A stretch of 64,000 nt of DNA from Carnegiea gigantea (Eukaryota > Streptophyta > Magnoliopsida > Caryophyllales > Cactaceae): assembly GCA_029747015.1 (NCBI GenBank), contig JAKOGI010000080.1:530501-594500 (forward strand), in the 5' to 3' direction. The notes below the pieces were generated by a model. The model was not told the DNA's origin and ran no database searches. It worked only from the letters and a program-made list of their open reading frames with translations. Of this stretch, positions 37,826-51,235 are shown piece after piece (positions within the stretch are counted from its first letter, which is position 1; every line of letters starts with the position of its first letter). A program made the translations under genes and the position numbers.

Positions 37826-39711
37826 TTAGGAACTAGAGATCAGGGATCATAGAACCAGTAAGACTTCAGCTGAGCGTTTTGATTGTACAATGCACTTGAT
37901 GTGAATAATATCTTGATTTATGAAACTCTTTGGATGATGTATTTCAACAGGTTGGTTGAATCCTGAATTGTGGTTGTTGTACAATCTTGTAATTGCCATG
38001 AAATGAATGTAAGCTTCTCTCTTATGTTAATTTGCAATTCGATTGATATAGCTGTTGTATGATTTGTTTTCATTTGCACGCATTGAAATTCAACATGCAA
38101 GATTAACTAGTGATGATAAGGATTGAGGAGAAAGCAGCAGCCACCCAGCAATGTTGAGATTTGTAAAGAAAATTTGATTAAGATCATAATCATTCAACGT
38201 ATGTTTCTTTTCATGCTATTATTGCTAATAAAAAACTTAATAAACTTAGGGGATTTGCTACGTCTCCCATGAGAGATAGTAAGCTGACACTGGTTATACA
38301 ATTTTCAGGTCCCCGAATAATGTACCACTTCTGGCCAATTTTTGCGCTGTGAAAGAGGCTGACTGTAGCAACCAGATACAAAATCCACCTTTCTTTTCTT
38401 CTGTTTTTTTTTTCTTTTTCCTTTTCCTTTTTGCCGTTGGCATGACGTACAAAATTACAATACCATGGGAAGGGGTAATTGAACTTGAAATCTGATCCAC
38501 CAAATTCAAAGTACTCAATACAATTGGTTTCCTCTCTCTCTTAAGGTGGAAGACTCATTTTGATGAGATGTGGTACGCTCTTCCCAAGCTCTCTTGCATG
38601 GAACATATTCACAATACAATACCGTTTACTGTTTTTTTGTTGATTATTTTTCGGCCAATCTTCCATTGCATGGCGAATGATTTTGCATCAAATGCTAAAC
38701 TTCAGACAGCAATAGATTATTTGTGCACACAGAGGTGTTAACTGTGAGAGTATAAAGCGAGGATTGGTCCTCCTTCAACCCTGATAATCTACAATTCCAT
38801 GTATCAGTGTGATAAATGACTATTATTACGCCCATATGGGCCAAGGATTTTATTGCAATGGGGATGGACCCCTGCAAAGTGTTGGCCAACTTATCTTCAC
38901 TAATCCCTGTGAGTACACCCTTTTTTTTTCTGAAGTCTCCCTTGAATTTACTTTATTTTTTGAAAGAGAAGGATCGCTTCAATTTACTGGTTTCATATGT
39001 TTCTGAATGCTATAACACTGAAAGTTACACTTATACATACATCAACCTTATGTGGCATTGAAATAAAACTCATGCCTTGAAAACAAAGGATCTCATTACT
39101 AAAGACAACTTTTTGAATTAATGTATGAAATGAGTTTCAAATTGATAGTAATAATTAGATTAGGTCAGGAAGGCAACTAATTCCTCCATGAGGATCTTGC
39201 GATTAACCTAATACTCTAATAGCTTCTGTGAACTAGGCAACATGCGGGAAAGTGACCTCTATCTCTACCTTGCGTTCCTTGAGAGTCTTAAACAAATCGA
39301 TCAATCAATTACACTCTCCAATTGTAAATTGAACTTCATGAACTCTGTTATTCGACTGTCTCTTAACTTTCTGAGTCTTCTTTTGGGGTAGGAAGAGGGG
39401 GCCACCGTATGAGTATAATTCTAGCAAATTCTTTTTTGAATTGCAGCTCAAGGAACGTGCAAGTTCATGTCAGAATAGCTAGAGTTTGAAGACTCAGCGA
39501 CGGACCATATATGCAGCTGTTGAAGCACACCAGAGAAAATGTTTTGTAAGGATAAATATAAGATCAGCATACGTCTACACTTACTTTAGTTTCATGTAAT
39601 TTAAAGAACTCTCAGTTTACAAAGAGACATTTTTATGTCCTAATCAAACCACCTGATGCCTAAAGACTCAAGAGATGTCTCATGAACAAACCCGACCAAT
39701 TGCAGATCCCT
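37826..39711. other. 3' ends of MPS1 and ASHR1, intergenic DNA
   Basis: A 1.9 kb spacer between convergent genes. It includes both probable 3' UTRs; AATAAT-like polyadenylation signals occur near 37900. No gene is recognised. Confidence 0.45.
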
Positions 39712-42700
39712 TCAATCGTCCTCATCAGCAGGCTTGAGTTTGTAGGATGCTTCAGCACACGCTTCCTCCAACTTAAAAAGCAACTCCTTCATAAAAGGTG
39801 TGTTTGTTCCATGAGTCACTCGCAATATATCCAATGCCTTCATAAATGATCTGACAGAATTCTCGGTCTCCCCAAGTAACCTGCAATAAAACCATCCTAT
39901 CTCAGAGTGGAAAATACAGATTCATAAAAAGGCGATTTAATAAACAAACGGCACATAAAATGGTCACTAGTTTCTTGATCTTGACTTAAGCATATTCAGA
40001 ATTTTAGCTGAAAATGTTTCTTGGTGACAACACTGAATGTCATTTGTCCTGTTATAACCACCGAAAGCTTCAGACTTAGAAAGCTTGCTTGTGGGATGCT
40101 CACTACAAGTTAAATTCTGATCCATGTTTGGTACAGATATTCCGAAAAAAAGTGTAATGGATATTTAGAACACCAGATTCTTACCATTCAAGTTTTCCAC
40201 ATGTATAATATTGCAAACCGCGCATAGGATGACACCCTGGGTATGCCCCTGTCAGGAAAAGTGCCAGAACAGTCAATGCAGAGTGTAAGAGAATAGCAGC
40301 TAATGTCATCTAGCTTAGCTACTAAAATCTCTGGGGCTCTTTATATCCAAACTTTGTGCTTTGCCCTCCTATCAAGCCCAGAAAGAAAAAAAGTGGGCAA
40401 CCCATAGACCATTGAATGAAGGGCAAGCTATACAGACTATGATAGAGGTAACACAAACATATGTTACTCAGATGATAATAGATTAATAGATATAAAGACT
40501 TACTTTCATATACAGGGATAGTTAGCCTGCAATAAAACAGGGCTTCCTTCCAGTTGCTCAGATCCATGAATATCTGAAAGATGGAATTTATCACACTTCT
40601 AAGTGGTCCAATCAATAAGTGAAGATACAAAACTAAAATTTGCTTAACTTGCAGCAATCCTTGAAAGCATGTTATACCTTCATAAGACTCTCTCGGGTGT
40701 GCATTAGATTAAGAGAAAAGGGATGACATAATTTCAGCTGTAGCCTTTCCACTGTCTTGTACAGAGAGCTGGCTTCTTGATTATCTGAATTTTGTCAAAG
40801 ACAAACTGGTGGCCAGAAGAAACAGAAGGAGAACGACAATAAATGGCAAAAGAGGCGCTTTGCAAGAGGAAGTCACTACACAACTTCCTGTCTCGAATAG
40901 AAACATCAGATAAGGATACTTCCTGAAGCCAAGGATTTTGCAGCCTTGTCTGACACTGTCTTGACTTCACTCGCAATGTCTTTGATATCTTCCAGTTTCC
41001 TCGCAAGGCCACATTGTTGACATATGAATGCCTTTTTATCTGCAATGAAACAAGGGAAAAGAAAATGAATGCAGACTCTCAAGTCTTATTAACAAATCTG
41101 CTGAAGAAGGATGTACCTGGATCCCGGAGTAAGAAACCCATGCACTTGTCATCCCCACACCTATAACCTTCCAGAATGGCACTCTCTTGAATATCCTCAC
41201 CTTGCCCCTTGAACATGGTAAAGTCCAATAAATGAATGTGACATGCTCTGACAGTACACCTGAAGAACAAATAAAATTGGATAACACAAAATATAAATCC
41301 CAGCAGTTACCAGTTTCATGCAGCGAGGGCATGAGCAGCTGAAAAGATATTGTGCTTTCAACGCCTTTTGCCGAGTCATGGTGCTTCCAGCGGTTTCTAT
41401 ATAACTTATTTGCACCTGGAATAGCATAAGATGAGAAATAAATATCAGAGTTCACCGTTTTGGTTACACACACACAGAGAAAAGGGGGGGGTAAATACAG
41501 ACAGAGGCAGTGCCACAGTGGTAAACAATTTCACAACATAATGCAAGTCAAATATGAGTTTATCCTCCACAATTCTTGAGACAGTAATCCCAACCATTTG
41601 ACTATCTTCACATTACATGTCTTGCTTGAGTTTCGAATGTCACTTTCACATCACCAATAAAGTTTCACAGCAACCATTTTCAAAACTCAAATTGCTTTCT
41701 TATTGCTCTATTAGACGTGAAACTGAGTTGCGAATAGTTAACTTATCACTCCACAAAAGCGTAGTCAGAAAATACAACTTTGTTTTGCATATCTGCATGG
41801 TAGCATCAAATTTGTGTGCAATAGAGGACAGAAAAAGAGCTACTGAAATGACATTTAGTACCTCAGTACCTTTAGGTATACGTTCCACAGCACGAACAAC
41901 AGCTGTCCTTCCCTCAAAAATGAGTACAGAATTCGGCAAGCAGCTAAAGTGTCATGACCGATTAGCACATACTGTACCAGAGAATGATAAGTCGGGCAAT
42001 AGAAACAAAAAAAGGGGTGATTACCTGTGGTTGATAATGGAAATTACAGGATATAATCCCGTACCCAGAGGTCTCAGTTCTGAGTCACATATACTGTGAG
42101 CATTGCATGCAAGCTGCAGCAGGGCCACAAATCATTCACAGCTCAAAACAGACAATTTAAGAATAAACCAGTGACCGATAATTAATTTAATTATTCCCCA
42201 CAATAAACTTGTACTTCACCATTACTGCATTTGATATCCTATTAACCTAGCAATAGACAAAATTTTTGGCAGAAAAGAACAAATTGGATTTTAAAAAAAT
42301 TGAAATTATTTTAGCAACTTCTCATAAGCCATGACCCAAAAGAAAAAAAATAAAAAAAGGCTATACTATTGCACTACGTGAAAATCCAAGCATTACTTGA
42401 CAATGCTAAACTGGGCTTTTGAGAGTATCGTTAGAGGCTTCCAAGCCATGCACATGTCCCAATTAAATCAATTCAATATTAGACAACTTCGAGTTTCAAT
42501 GGAAAACCTTGGAAAAATTTTCTGCAACTTCTTTTAGATTCAGATCTGGCCACTGAAGTATCAAGTTAACGAGGTTGGCCATCTGTGCATATAGAACCAG
42601 CTGCTTCTCATCGATCTTGGACATATCTTGAAAGGGTACATGGTTAAGTAATAAATACAACGGTGAAAATGTAAACACAAAATAAATCAAGCAGGATGGT

Positions 42701-45231
42701 TTTGAAACGTTGAACTCCTCATTGATCTATGTCGCTTTGTATACTTTGCCTCTCCTTTCCACTCTGCTTCATCACTCCCACTCATATGTGCAACCGTGCA
42801 ATTCATACTGCCCGGGGGGGGGGTTAATAGCAAAAAAGGATACGCGATACCAAGGCCTCTACCAAACTGTAGTTGTCTGTCACAGTAGTTGGTATAACCT
42901 GCCATGCCAACGTATTCAGCTCTTGGGTCAATAAATAAGTGTAGCTGTTTTGGTTTTGAGGAAGACTGACTGTAGAAAGAGTAGCAAATGACTCGCAAAA
43001 TGAGAGAAATAGAACCAAAAAAGAATGAATCCTAACATGTAAACCGCTTAAACATCCTGACATTTCACTCTCAATATCTGTATTTCTGATGTGGAAATCA
43101 GAAAAACAGCTTTCCACATTGCAGACAAGAAGAAAAATGAAGATATCAAATTTAAACAGTTTGCATGTCAATTTTCAGCAAACCAGTTGTTCCTTAAGGA
43201 AAATACAAACAATAAATTATACAATTAGATACGAAATACGTGCAGCTACAAGAAGTATTGACCTCACTATGACTGACACCAAGGTTCCTCAAATGAACTG
43301 AAGTATTGATCTGGCAGAAACAAAAAGACATACAGGGCACTCCACCTTTTCAGTTTGCAATTTTCTTCTCAAGTACAGTTTCACCATCAAGCGTATAGAA
43401 GGTGTGAGGTACTTCAGCTTGTCCTTTTCAATATTTGAAAGTGCCTGACATTCAACACGATGCAGCTTCCAATCTGCTTTCTAGTAGTAGAAGGAAAAAT
43501 GGCATTCACGTTTCTATTTAGCAGTCAGTACAAACAATAACAGAGTGGACCCATTAAGCATATATGAGAGATCCATATTTTTCTCCCAAAAAAACAAAGA
43601 AAGGAAATATATGAATAGATATTCTAACTCATAAATTTGAATTGGACAATTGCCACCTATGACTGTTGAATATTAATATGTGGCCAGTTTCGAATTTTCA
43701 GTATCAAAATCTAAATTAAAATTGGTTCCCCAAAATCCTAACAATCCGCATCAAACAAGTAGATCACAATAGCATTTTGCTACTCTACTATAATCCAAGC
43801 TGCAATTGCCTAAAAAAATTCAATATGAAATGACAATAAATTACCAATCTGGGAATATGGTCAATGCTTACACATTTTTTATCCTTTATTTCTTTGACAA
43901 GGATGTTAGTGCTGACACATGATGAAGTAAGAGAAAACTCTGTGAACAACTGCATCACAATAACTTGCATTTGATCTCATCAAGAAAACTGCTGCAACTT
44001 ATTGGCCCAAAAAAAAGGAATATAAATGTTTCAACATTATAAGTTTCAGCAAATATGCTAAGAGCCTAAGATAGCCCAAGTGACTAAGGGATTCGCATTG
44101 TGTCCCCCATAAGAAAAAACAACTTTTTGGTTATTTGATGTTCATTGCTTCCAGAATACCAACATTTCGTCGTTCGCTTCTCATTCGCTATTTATTTGAA
44201 GATTTTGCATGAAAATCACCACATTTGCCAAAGTGGGCATTTATCTGTTGTTGTATAATCCATATAATTGTTACATAGGAAAATAAACATACCTGGCAAG
44301 CACTCCCACAGTACCACACAACATGACAAGCAGAACACTTCTTAACATTATCCGACCCAAAACACACTTCACATTTGGACGAACGTGAGGTGTTGCTAGG
44401 CACAGAAACATAAGGTTCTTGGCTTATTATCACCTCACCTGCAATACAGAACCATCATCAATAACAGCCAATAAACCGAGAAAAGGGCTAATCAAAATGG
44501 TCAAGGTTCCTTCTCCTATGAGCTCACTCTATATGGCAGCCAACCACTATTGTAGTCATAAGGTTCCTTACCTTCAAACCCTCCCCCCCCCCCCCCTTCC
44601 CCCAAAGAATAAAAATAAGAAAAATAAAAACAAAAAAAAGGAAGGAAAAACTGACAAAGGGAAACCCTAGTCCAACCTATTACTTGGACTAGGTTGGAGA
44701 TACTACCAGGATGGAAGTTGAACTCGCAAACTAGCCGCTTAACCAGCGGAGAAAGGAGCAATTAAGCTACCCACAGCACCAACTAGCACACTAAAGAAGT
44801 GATTTTGTTCGCATTAGCAATCGCTGGCAGGAATACCAATTACAATGTACAATAAAACTAAAGCAGGGAAGAAATTAAAGCAACGCATTTTCATCCTCCG
44901 GGTAATTTTCACAAACACCTTGCCCGCAAACCTATCCAAAGCAAATGCTACAGCAAACTTAGCTTATCCCAATGGTTCTTCAGTACATAATCGCTAATTT
45001 CAGCGGTTAAAGAGCCAATGATCTTGATAAATAAACTAAATGTTTGATCAAAACAAGATTTGATTGATTAAAACTTAAAAGCAAACGATGCTAGTATAAA
45101 TTGTTTGCACTAAGAAATGAAGAAAGCCCACCTGGTGAGAAGTCCTTGGTGGCGATTAGGCAACGACCTTTCTCGGGTAAGCTCGAAACGGAAAGCCCTC
45201 GTTCCCCAAGAGCTCTCTGCAACTCCTCCAT
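39712..45231 (-). CDS. ASHR1: SET-MYND (SMYD-like) methyltransferase ASHR1, 14 exons
   Basis: Exons (minus): 45231-45132, 44438-44293, 43480-43346, 42898-42844, 42626-42508, 42113-42025, 41943-41862, 41415-41311, 41207-41117, 41039-40920, 40784-40678, 40573-40504, 40248-40185, 39880-39712. All junctions keep frame, giving 483 residues. Residues 1-80 start the SET fold (GRCLIATKDFSPGEVIISQEP). The MYND zinc finger is CEVCFGSDNVKKCSACHVVWYCGSACQ, ending with KLHRVEC. The SET core has ISIINHSCLPN and RIPKGTEVQISYIE; the post-SET cysteines are CSCPRC. A helical C-terminal region ends ADEDD. This matches plant ASHR1, a lysine methyltransferase-like protein of the SMYD group; its substrate in plants is not settled. 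Its 5' end faces the retrotransposon nest. Confidence 0.93.
44640..44775 (-). mobile_element. tRNA-derived SINE in ASHR1 intron 1
   Basis: On the minus strand GTGGGTAGCTTAATTGCTC (box A-like, about 44757-44775) is followed by GCGAGTTCAACTTCC (box B-like, 44712-44726), then a body and a T-rich 3' region, as in oligo-T-ended plant SINEs. A C homopolymer follows at 44583-44597. The element is in the sense direction of ASHR1. No clear target duplication was found. Confidence 0.55.
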
Positions 45232-45479
45232 CTTCACTCTTGCCCTTTCCTCTCCAGAAAGTTGTACACATTACCCACCAATGCGAGGGAAATATCTATG
45301 TCCCCCCATCCAAAGGTCGGCGAATGTAATTTACTAGTTTTTTTAAATTTTATTTTATTGTGGGCTTTTAATAAAATTGTCTCACTTAAGACGATGTTTT
45401 GGGATAATTTTTAAGCCTTTTTTTTTTTTGGCCAATACTCCTATAATTAAAAATCGAATTCAAGTTCCTATTATTATTA
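45232..45479. promoter_or_regulatory. Short 5' flank of ASHR1 before the LINE tail
   Basis: Only about 250 bases separate the ASHR1 start codon from the oligo-T (LINE poly-A) at 45479-45491. Any ASHR1 promoter elements further out are now 15 kb away across the TE nest or have been replaced. No TATA box is evident. Confidence 0.35.
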
Positions 45480-46879
45480 TTTTTTTTTTTTGTAGAAGAA
45501 GGGTCACGCCCCAGATAAAGTTTTATTAACTTCGAGTCATCCTGGGCCAAGTAACTCGTACATTATCAGCAAAGAGGAGATCCCTAACCTCACGCGGGGG
45601 GGATTGTAAATATTGCATCTGGACTCACACTCTACGGCCCATGCTAGCTAACTTATCTGCCACTTGGTTAGTCTCCTTATAGCAATGGGTGATTTTAACC
45701 TCCCACCCTGGAAAACTAATGATGTTGATACATTGTCTTAATATGGGTGCATGCTCCAGGCTCCATGCGATACTACCTTTGAGCATGCCCACAACCATTA
45801 GGGAGTCTAGTTGGACCACAACTTGGGAACATTCATATCCTTTGCCAACTGGAGCCCCTTGTGTACCGCTTTGATCTCGGCCTTCATTGACGTGCAGTGT
45901 CCCACTCCTTGTGCAAACCCAGTGAGCCACTCGCCACGTGATCCTCTTAGTACTCTGCCGCCTCATGCCGGTCCCAGATTACCCCAGGAGGCTCCATCTG
46001 TATTCAGAGCTATCTATCCTTCTGGAGGGCATTCCCAACTCACACTTACTTCGCAATGTGTCAGCTTTGTCTCTCCACCTTGTAGCTCGTCCAGTTCCAT
46101 AGCATTGTGGATGTCGCCAAAACGTCCCACCAGGAATTTTGGTTTGTCAGCAGGAATCGTGGTGGAGCTGTTGAAACACCCTGCATTTCGCCATTTCCAT
46201 ATATACCACATGATGGTCACGAACTTTATCGACCAATCATCTCCGACGTCCTTTTTTAAAATGTTATGCTTAGCCAATTGCTTCAATTCCTTCCTATTAT
46301 CTAACATGCCCATAGCATGGCCGTGAAACCACTGCCAGACCGACGCGGCCTCAGGGCACGAACGTAGTGCATGCTCAGTCGTCTCATATTCCATTTCACA
46401 AAGGGGGCATAGTGGGTCGTTAGTGAGACCTCTTCTTTCTCTATTTGCATTCGTGAGCAATCTATCCCATAGAGCCAACCAGAGAAATGTTTTGTATCTT
46501 TGAGGGGCATTGATCCGCCATAACCATGTCCGGGAATCCATCCCAGCTACTCTTGTTTCACCCCTTATTAAGCTTAGCACTGATTTTATTTTACAAGTCC
46601 CAATCCGGTCTCCCTTTCAGTAAAGACGGTCCTCTGTCCCAGCTGGGTAAACATCATATGATGCTATCTGACTCACAATTTCACGTGGGAGGTATTCCGA
46701 AAATTTTTCCCATCTCCATCCTCTGGCTATCCCAAGAGTCTACAACTAGCTCATCCTGCACATGATGGGGAACATTTCGTCCCGCCTCGAGTAGTAAAGG
46801 TTGTTTACTCACCCATAGGTGCTTCCAAAATGGGGTTTTGCGGTCGTTATCAATGGCATGCCCAACTCCTTTGCTTAGT
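45480..46879 (-). mobile_element. LINE, 3' part (zf-RVT and RNase H-like), with oligo-A tail
   Basis: The 3' section of the non-LTR element that continues at 59377-61022 beyond the copia insertion. A frame at 46580-46014 has the zinc-binding RVT segment RTWLWRINAPQRYKTFLWLA and CPLCEMEYETTEHALRSC, usual downstream of plant LINE reverse transcriptases. Below it, an RNase H-like region (AEIKAVHKGLQLAK, then after a frameshift VVVQLDS and ETNQVADKLASMG) runs to about 45625. The plus-strand T run at 45479-45491 is the poly-A tail. Frames are broken in several places, so it is inactive. Confidence 0.85.
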
Positions 46880-48541
46880 TGTTGAATTTAGGAGTACTTA
46901 CCCACAAGAGGGAGGTGAATTATGGTGTTCGATTTTCGCGTACTTACTGACAAACACCCTCCTGATTGCAGAGGTTGTTCTTGAATTACAAATAACCTTC
47001 TGACTTGTTTACACCAGATGTTTTCAATTTGCTCAAAGGCGAAAATCAACAAGATAAATGCGGAAATAAAGCACACACAATTTTTCCGTGAAAAACACCT
47101 CTAGCCCAACTGAGGTGTGAAAAACCACGACCTACCTCGTGTGGGATTTAACCACTTTCACTAACGGGCTTCACACGTTACAAATGTAACACACCTTGTT
47201 ACAACTTGCAACCACGTAACCTTCTTTTCTAAAAAAGGTTACACCACGTCCAAATCTCACCATATTGGACACGTCCAAAGTCCACACGACTGAGGACCAC
47301 TCACTCACTTTTCTGATCTAAGATCAGGGTTACAAAACACCTTACGGGGGTGCTTCTGATTTAAGCAGATGTAAGGTACAATGAGGTCCTAGTATGCCAA
47401 TATCTTGAAAGCTCAGCTTAAACACAACTTGTCTCGGTTTTTCTTTTCTCAAGAGTAGCTCGAAAAATTCTTCTCACTAGAAAAACCACTTTTGCACTTC
47501 TCCCTTTTTGCGTATGTTGTGTATGTTTCTCGTTTTTTCTTCTCTTCTGAATGGGAGTGAAATGTTGAGTTTTTAAACAAAAAATCCAACGGTCAAAAAT
47601 AAGGAGAAGTGATAAAATCAGCTATGTTTAGCAAAGAGAGATTTTTGCTTAGCACAGAGAATTCCAACGGCTAAAAGATCCAATGAGGATAGAGTTTCTC
47701 AATATTATAGGGATTTGATTTTGGAGGATAAAAGACTATCTTTTCCCCTTAAAAATCTTGAATTTTGAATTAATCACTTTCCAAAGGATAAGAGAGAAAT
47801 GTTTTCGGTTTTGGTAAATATTTTCCAAAATCAGTTTTGCAAATCTCCTAAGTGATTTTCATATCAAAAGATTTCCTACAGCTTAAATTGCTGTCTTGGA
47901 ATTTTATCAAAATATATTATAGCTTTTGGCCAACCAAAATAAGTTTTCCAAAGTGACCGGGTTTGGCCGTTGCAGTTCAGAAACACCCTAGGTACCCTGT
48001 TTACAGGATTGTTCAAACTTGGTGTTCTGAAGCAAATAGCGTAACCAATTCAAGAGTGGTTAGTTAGAGACTTTTCAAGATTGGCATATTAACAAGAGTC
48101 TAAAAAATAAAACCTAAATCACCGAAGACATCTTGTTGTAGATCCAGTCATCTTGTTCAAGACGAATACGCTGCTCCAACCACCTAGACCAACCTGTTTG
48201 CCAGGTTGTTCTTGTATCGCTTGAGTTCAGAAAGGCCTGTTTGTTGGATTGTCCTTGAAACACCTAGCCTGTTTGCCAGGTTGTTCTTGTATTGCTTGAG
48301 TTCAGGAACTGATCTTAACACACAATCAACTCATCGAGGTGGTGTTCTTGACTTGAGTGTGAGTCATCAAGGTATGAGACCTGTTCTTAAGACTTGTTCT
48401 CAACATTCAGCAAACAAGTTAAGACGCATATTGAAAATAACAGTGTATGCCTGTTTGGAGAACTTTGTTTGGAGCAACATTACTTAGAAGCATTTTACAC
48501 TTAGGTTTGTTGTCATCAAAACTGAATATACTAATTCAACA
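46880..48541 (-). repeat. Copia 3' LTR
   Basis: 1662 bases, TG...CA ends. Relative to the other LTR it lacks a 31 base segment (58565-58595 in the other copy) and carries many single-base differences, mostly transitions. As the LTRs were identical at insertion, the differences record age. Confidence 0.93.
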
Positions 48542-48555
48542 ATTTCTCCCTTTTT
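48542..48555 (-). promoter_or_regulatory. Copia polypurine tract
   Basis: The minus strand reads AAAAAGGGAGAAAT immediately before the 3' LTR, the expected plus-strand primer site for reverse transcription. Confidence 0.75.
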
Positions 48556-48863
48556 GATGATGACAAATCAAGTGTCCATATTAAAAAAAAATTGAATGCT
48601 GATAGGGATCCACGTAGGTACAAGGAGTTGGAGGTCAACCCACCCTATCGAGTCAATGTTAGGCTCATTCGTCATACTTTGTCAATAGGTTACACTATTC
48701 TTCCCCCTTTTGGCATCATTAAAAAGCAAGAACAACAGGACGGTTGCAAGAAAAGCATATAAAGCATTGCAAATAGATATTTCATTGCAAAGAAAAGTAG
48801 TATAATGCCAAAACAACAAAACTAAGAGAGGAGGAGGAGGAGACTAGAGACCAGCCTAGACAA

Positions 48864-50735
48864 TTAGGGAGCAGGGGGTGGTTTCGTTTGCAGAGGAGGA
48901 ATGCTGGGGGCAAGGATGGAGAGAAGGACAAGCAAATCTTCATGGCGTTTGGCGGAGAGGGCTTTTTCCTCAGTAAGAGCAGCCTTGACGGCGGAGAGCT
49001 CATCCTTGAGGCGAGCATTGTCCTCAAGAACAGCCTCAACCTTGATGGAAGGTTGCCTAGAAACAGGTGGTTGAGGTGGTCGACGACCCTGTTTGGAGAC
49101 TGACCCTTCGCCAACCTCATAGCTACACCCTAGCAGGGTGTCAATCCCAATCTCATCAATGATTTGGGCCGTCACTCTCTGTGTGAGCGCTATCCCAAAG
49201 TGCTCAAACACCCTTATCAGTAGAAACCCATAGCCAAGATCATGGGCTCAGGTGGTGTTCGCAATTCGCCCTATGTGGCGAATCATGATTGCAAGGAGGT
49301 TTATTGGTTCCTCCCGATCCAGTAGGTCCACCAGACATTGATTGAGGGCATCTGCTGAGTTTCGCCCTTAACCTCGCGGAATTATGTTCTTGATGGTGAA
49401 CATAAACAGTAGTTGGTGCGGGGAGGTCATTTCACCCTTCTTAACCGAGAGGGGTGTTCTCAGGCCCTGTTTCTGACTGAGGCGTTGGGACACCTCTAGG
49501 AGCCTGGCTGTTTGCAGGGCAGTTTTGTCTTCCCTCACATACACAGCAAAGCCTTGTGAGGGCACCCCAATATTTTCCCAAGTGTGGGCGCATCAACCTT
49601 AATGCCTTGCCCATTCACAAAACTTGTCACCACCCCTTTGGTGACACTGCAGTTGGCGTAAAACTCAGCCAACTCAGGCACAGAACACCCCAACTGGGTG
49701 TTTGCAAACAAGTCGAGCCAGCCTTGGACTCGCAACTTGTTCAGGAACACCCCCAGACCCTGTTCCTCGAAAAAACGTACATTTACTACCTTCCCCCTGA
49801 TGACATTGCGCTTAAGCAATTGCGCATGCTTGTCAGACATAGGAGAGGGAGTGGACTTCTTTGGGCGTTTGGGAGGAGGAACAGAGGTGGTAATGTCTGG
49901 TAGGGGAGCTGTTCTGGGCTTTCTTTTGAGGGGTAAGTTTGCAGGAGAGGACTTCACAGCAGGTTTAGAGGTTGATTGAGGGGCTTGATCTTCAGAGGAC
50001 TCCGAGAACACCGGTGTCCCCTGTTTGAAAGAGGTGTTCTCAGAGTCAGAACTCGAGAACCCCTCGGTAGAAGAAGAGGAAATCTCCTCGATGATTGGAG
50101 CAGAGGGTTTGGAGATACGGGGAGCGGATTGAAAAGCTATTCTTGCAGATTTGCGAGAAGGCTTGGAGGATTTTGGAGAAGAGGGAGTTTGAGAGGGCTG
50201 AGACCTTGGTTGTGGCCTTGTTCTTGGCGTTATGCTGCGCCTGGCCACTATTTTCACCCTTTTCCTTTTCTCCGGTTTGAGCAACCGGAGTAGTGAGTTC
50301 AGCCTCAGGGAGAGAATCCTTCTCCTGACTCTCCTCTGATGTCTCATTCGAATTCCCTCGGAAATCGACATTCAGATCCTCCACACCCACGGCGTCAAAA
50401 GAGTCTTTCCCTGTTTCTGGCACTGTTTCAGGAAACAGCCCAAAAGAACAGGGTTCGAAATTATCACTAAACCCTACAGGGGTTTCCAAGATTTTGTCTT
50501 GAGGCCCCGATGGTGCACCCTCCGACTCTACTTTAATGGGACATGCAACTGACCCCACAAGAAACACCAATTCCCTTCCACAATTGAAGGGAATATCGTC
50601 CATCCCTATCCCGACTGACTTTAGGAACAAGCTTTTCAGAAATCTGAAAGGCTTGTACAGGATTGGGCGAGGGGGAGAAGGGATTGAGGACGTAAGAACC
50701 AGGGTTTTTGAGTGAGAGGTGTTGTTGGAAGCCAT
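48864..50735 (-). pseudogene. Env-like extra ORF region of the copia element, broken
   Basis: Downstream of RNase H, a frame opens at ATG 50735-50733. It continues through acidic, Ser/Pro-rich and basic segments until a frameshift near 50160-50300 moves it to another frame (to about 49535), and a second shift moves it again. The last part (49211-48864) has a predicted coiled-coil-like heptad stretch (EAVLEDNARLKDELSAVKAAL) before the stop. Position and composition match the extra ORF of Sireviruses. No clear signal peptide or envelope fusion feature is visible, so an envelope function is not shown. At least two frameshifts and one stop break it. Confidence 0.65.
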
Positions 50736-51235
50736 TGTTGCTAGAGGAGAGAGATTAGGGTTTGCTTTTGAGCGAGATGAAGTTAGGTGAAAAGACGAAC
50801 TGAGAACAGGGCATTTAAAGAGAGAGAGAGCACCCAAAATCTTTTAAAGATCTCTAGGTTTGCAACGGATGAGAACATTAAAGGCGTGTGCCTTGGTAAG
50901 GAGGGAGGTTTAAAGAAAACACATTCCCATATGCATCGAACAACCAAGGGACGCACCTGTTCTTTCCGTTCGATCAAGATACCTGCCTGTTCTTCGCCGT
51001 TTGATCTTGATTTGACTCATTGGTACTAGGGGTGGCAGAGCTGCTCCAGTGATCCTTAGTACATCCCCTTATGCTGCACTCTTTGTATAAATTAAAAAAA
51101 CGCACACAATTCGAGTGTATGCACTCATTGTACATAAATCACATCAGTTGCTAATAAGATTTGCAAATAAGGGGAAAGAACAGGGTGTAGAGGTTGTTTT
51201 TACCAAACCTAGTTCATGTCTTGGAAACAAGTATC

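Noticed and set aside
44060..44130. tRNA-like AGATAGCCCAAGTGACTAAGG string in an ASHR1 intron
   Set aside because: Only a weak box A resemblance with no clear box B; could be a SINE scrap but not supportable.
45101..45337. Plus-strand frames over the ASHR1 first exon
   Set aside because: The minus-strand exon splices in frame to the MYND-SET protein; the plus frames have no support.
46014..46580. Independent zinc-finger/RNase H host gene upstream of ASHR1
   Set aside because: The motifs are those of the LINE 3' region and continue with the reverse transcriptase beyond the copia insertion.
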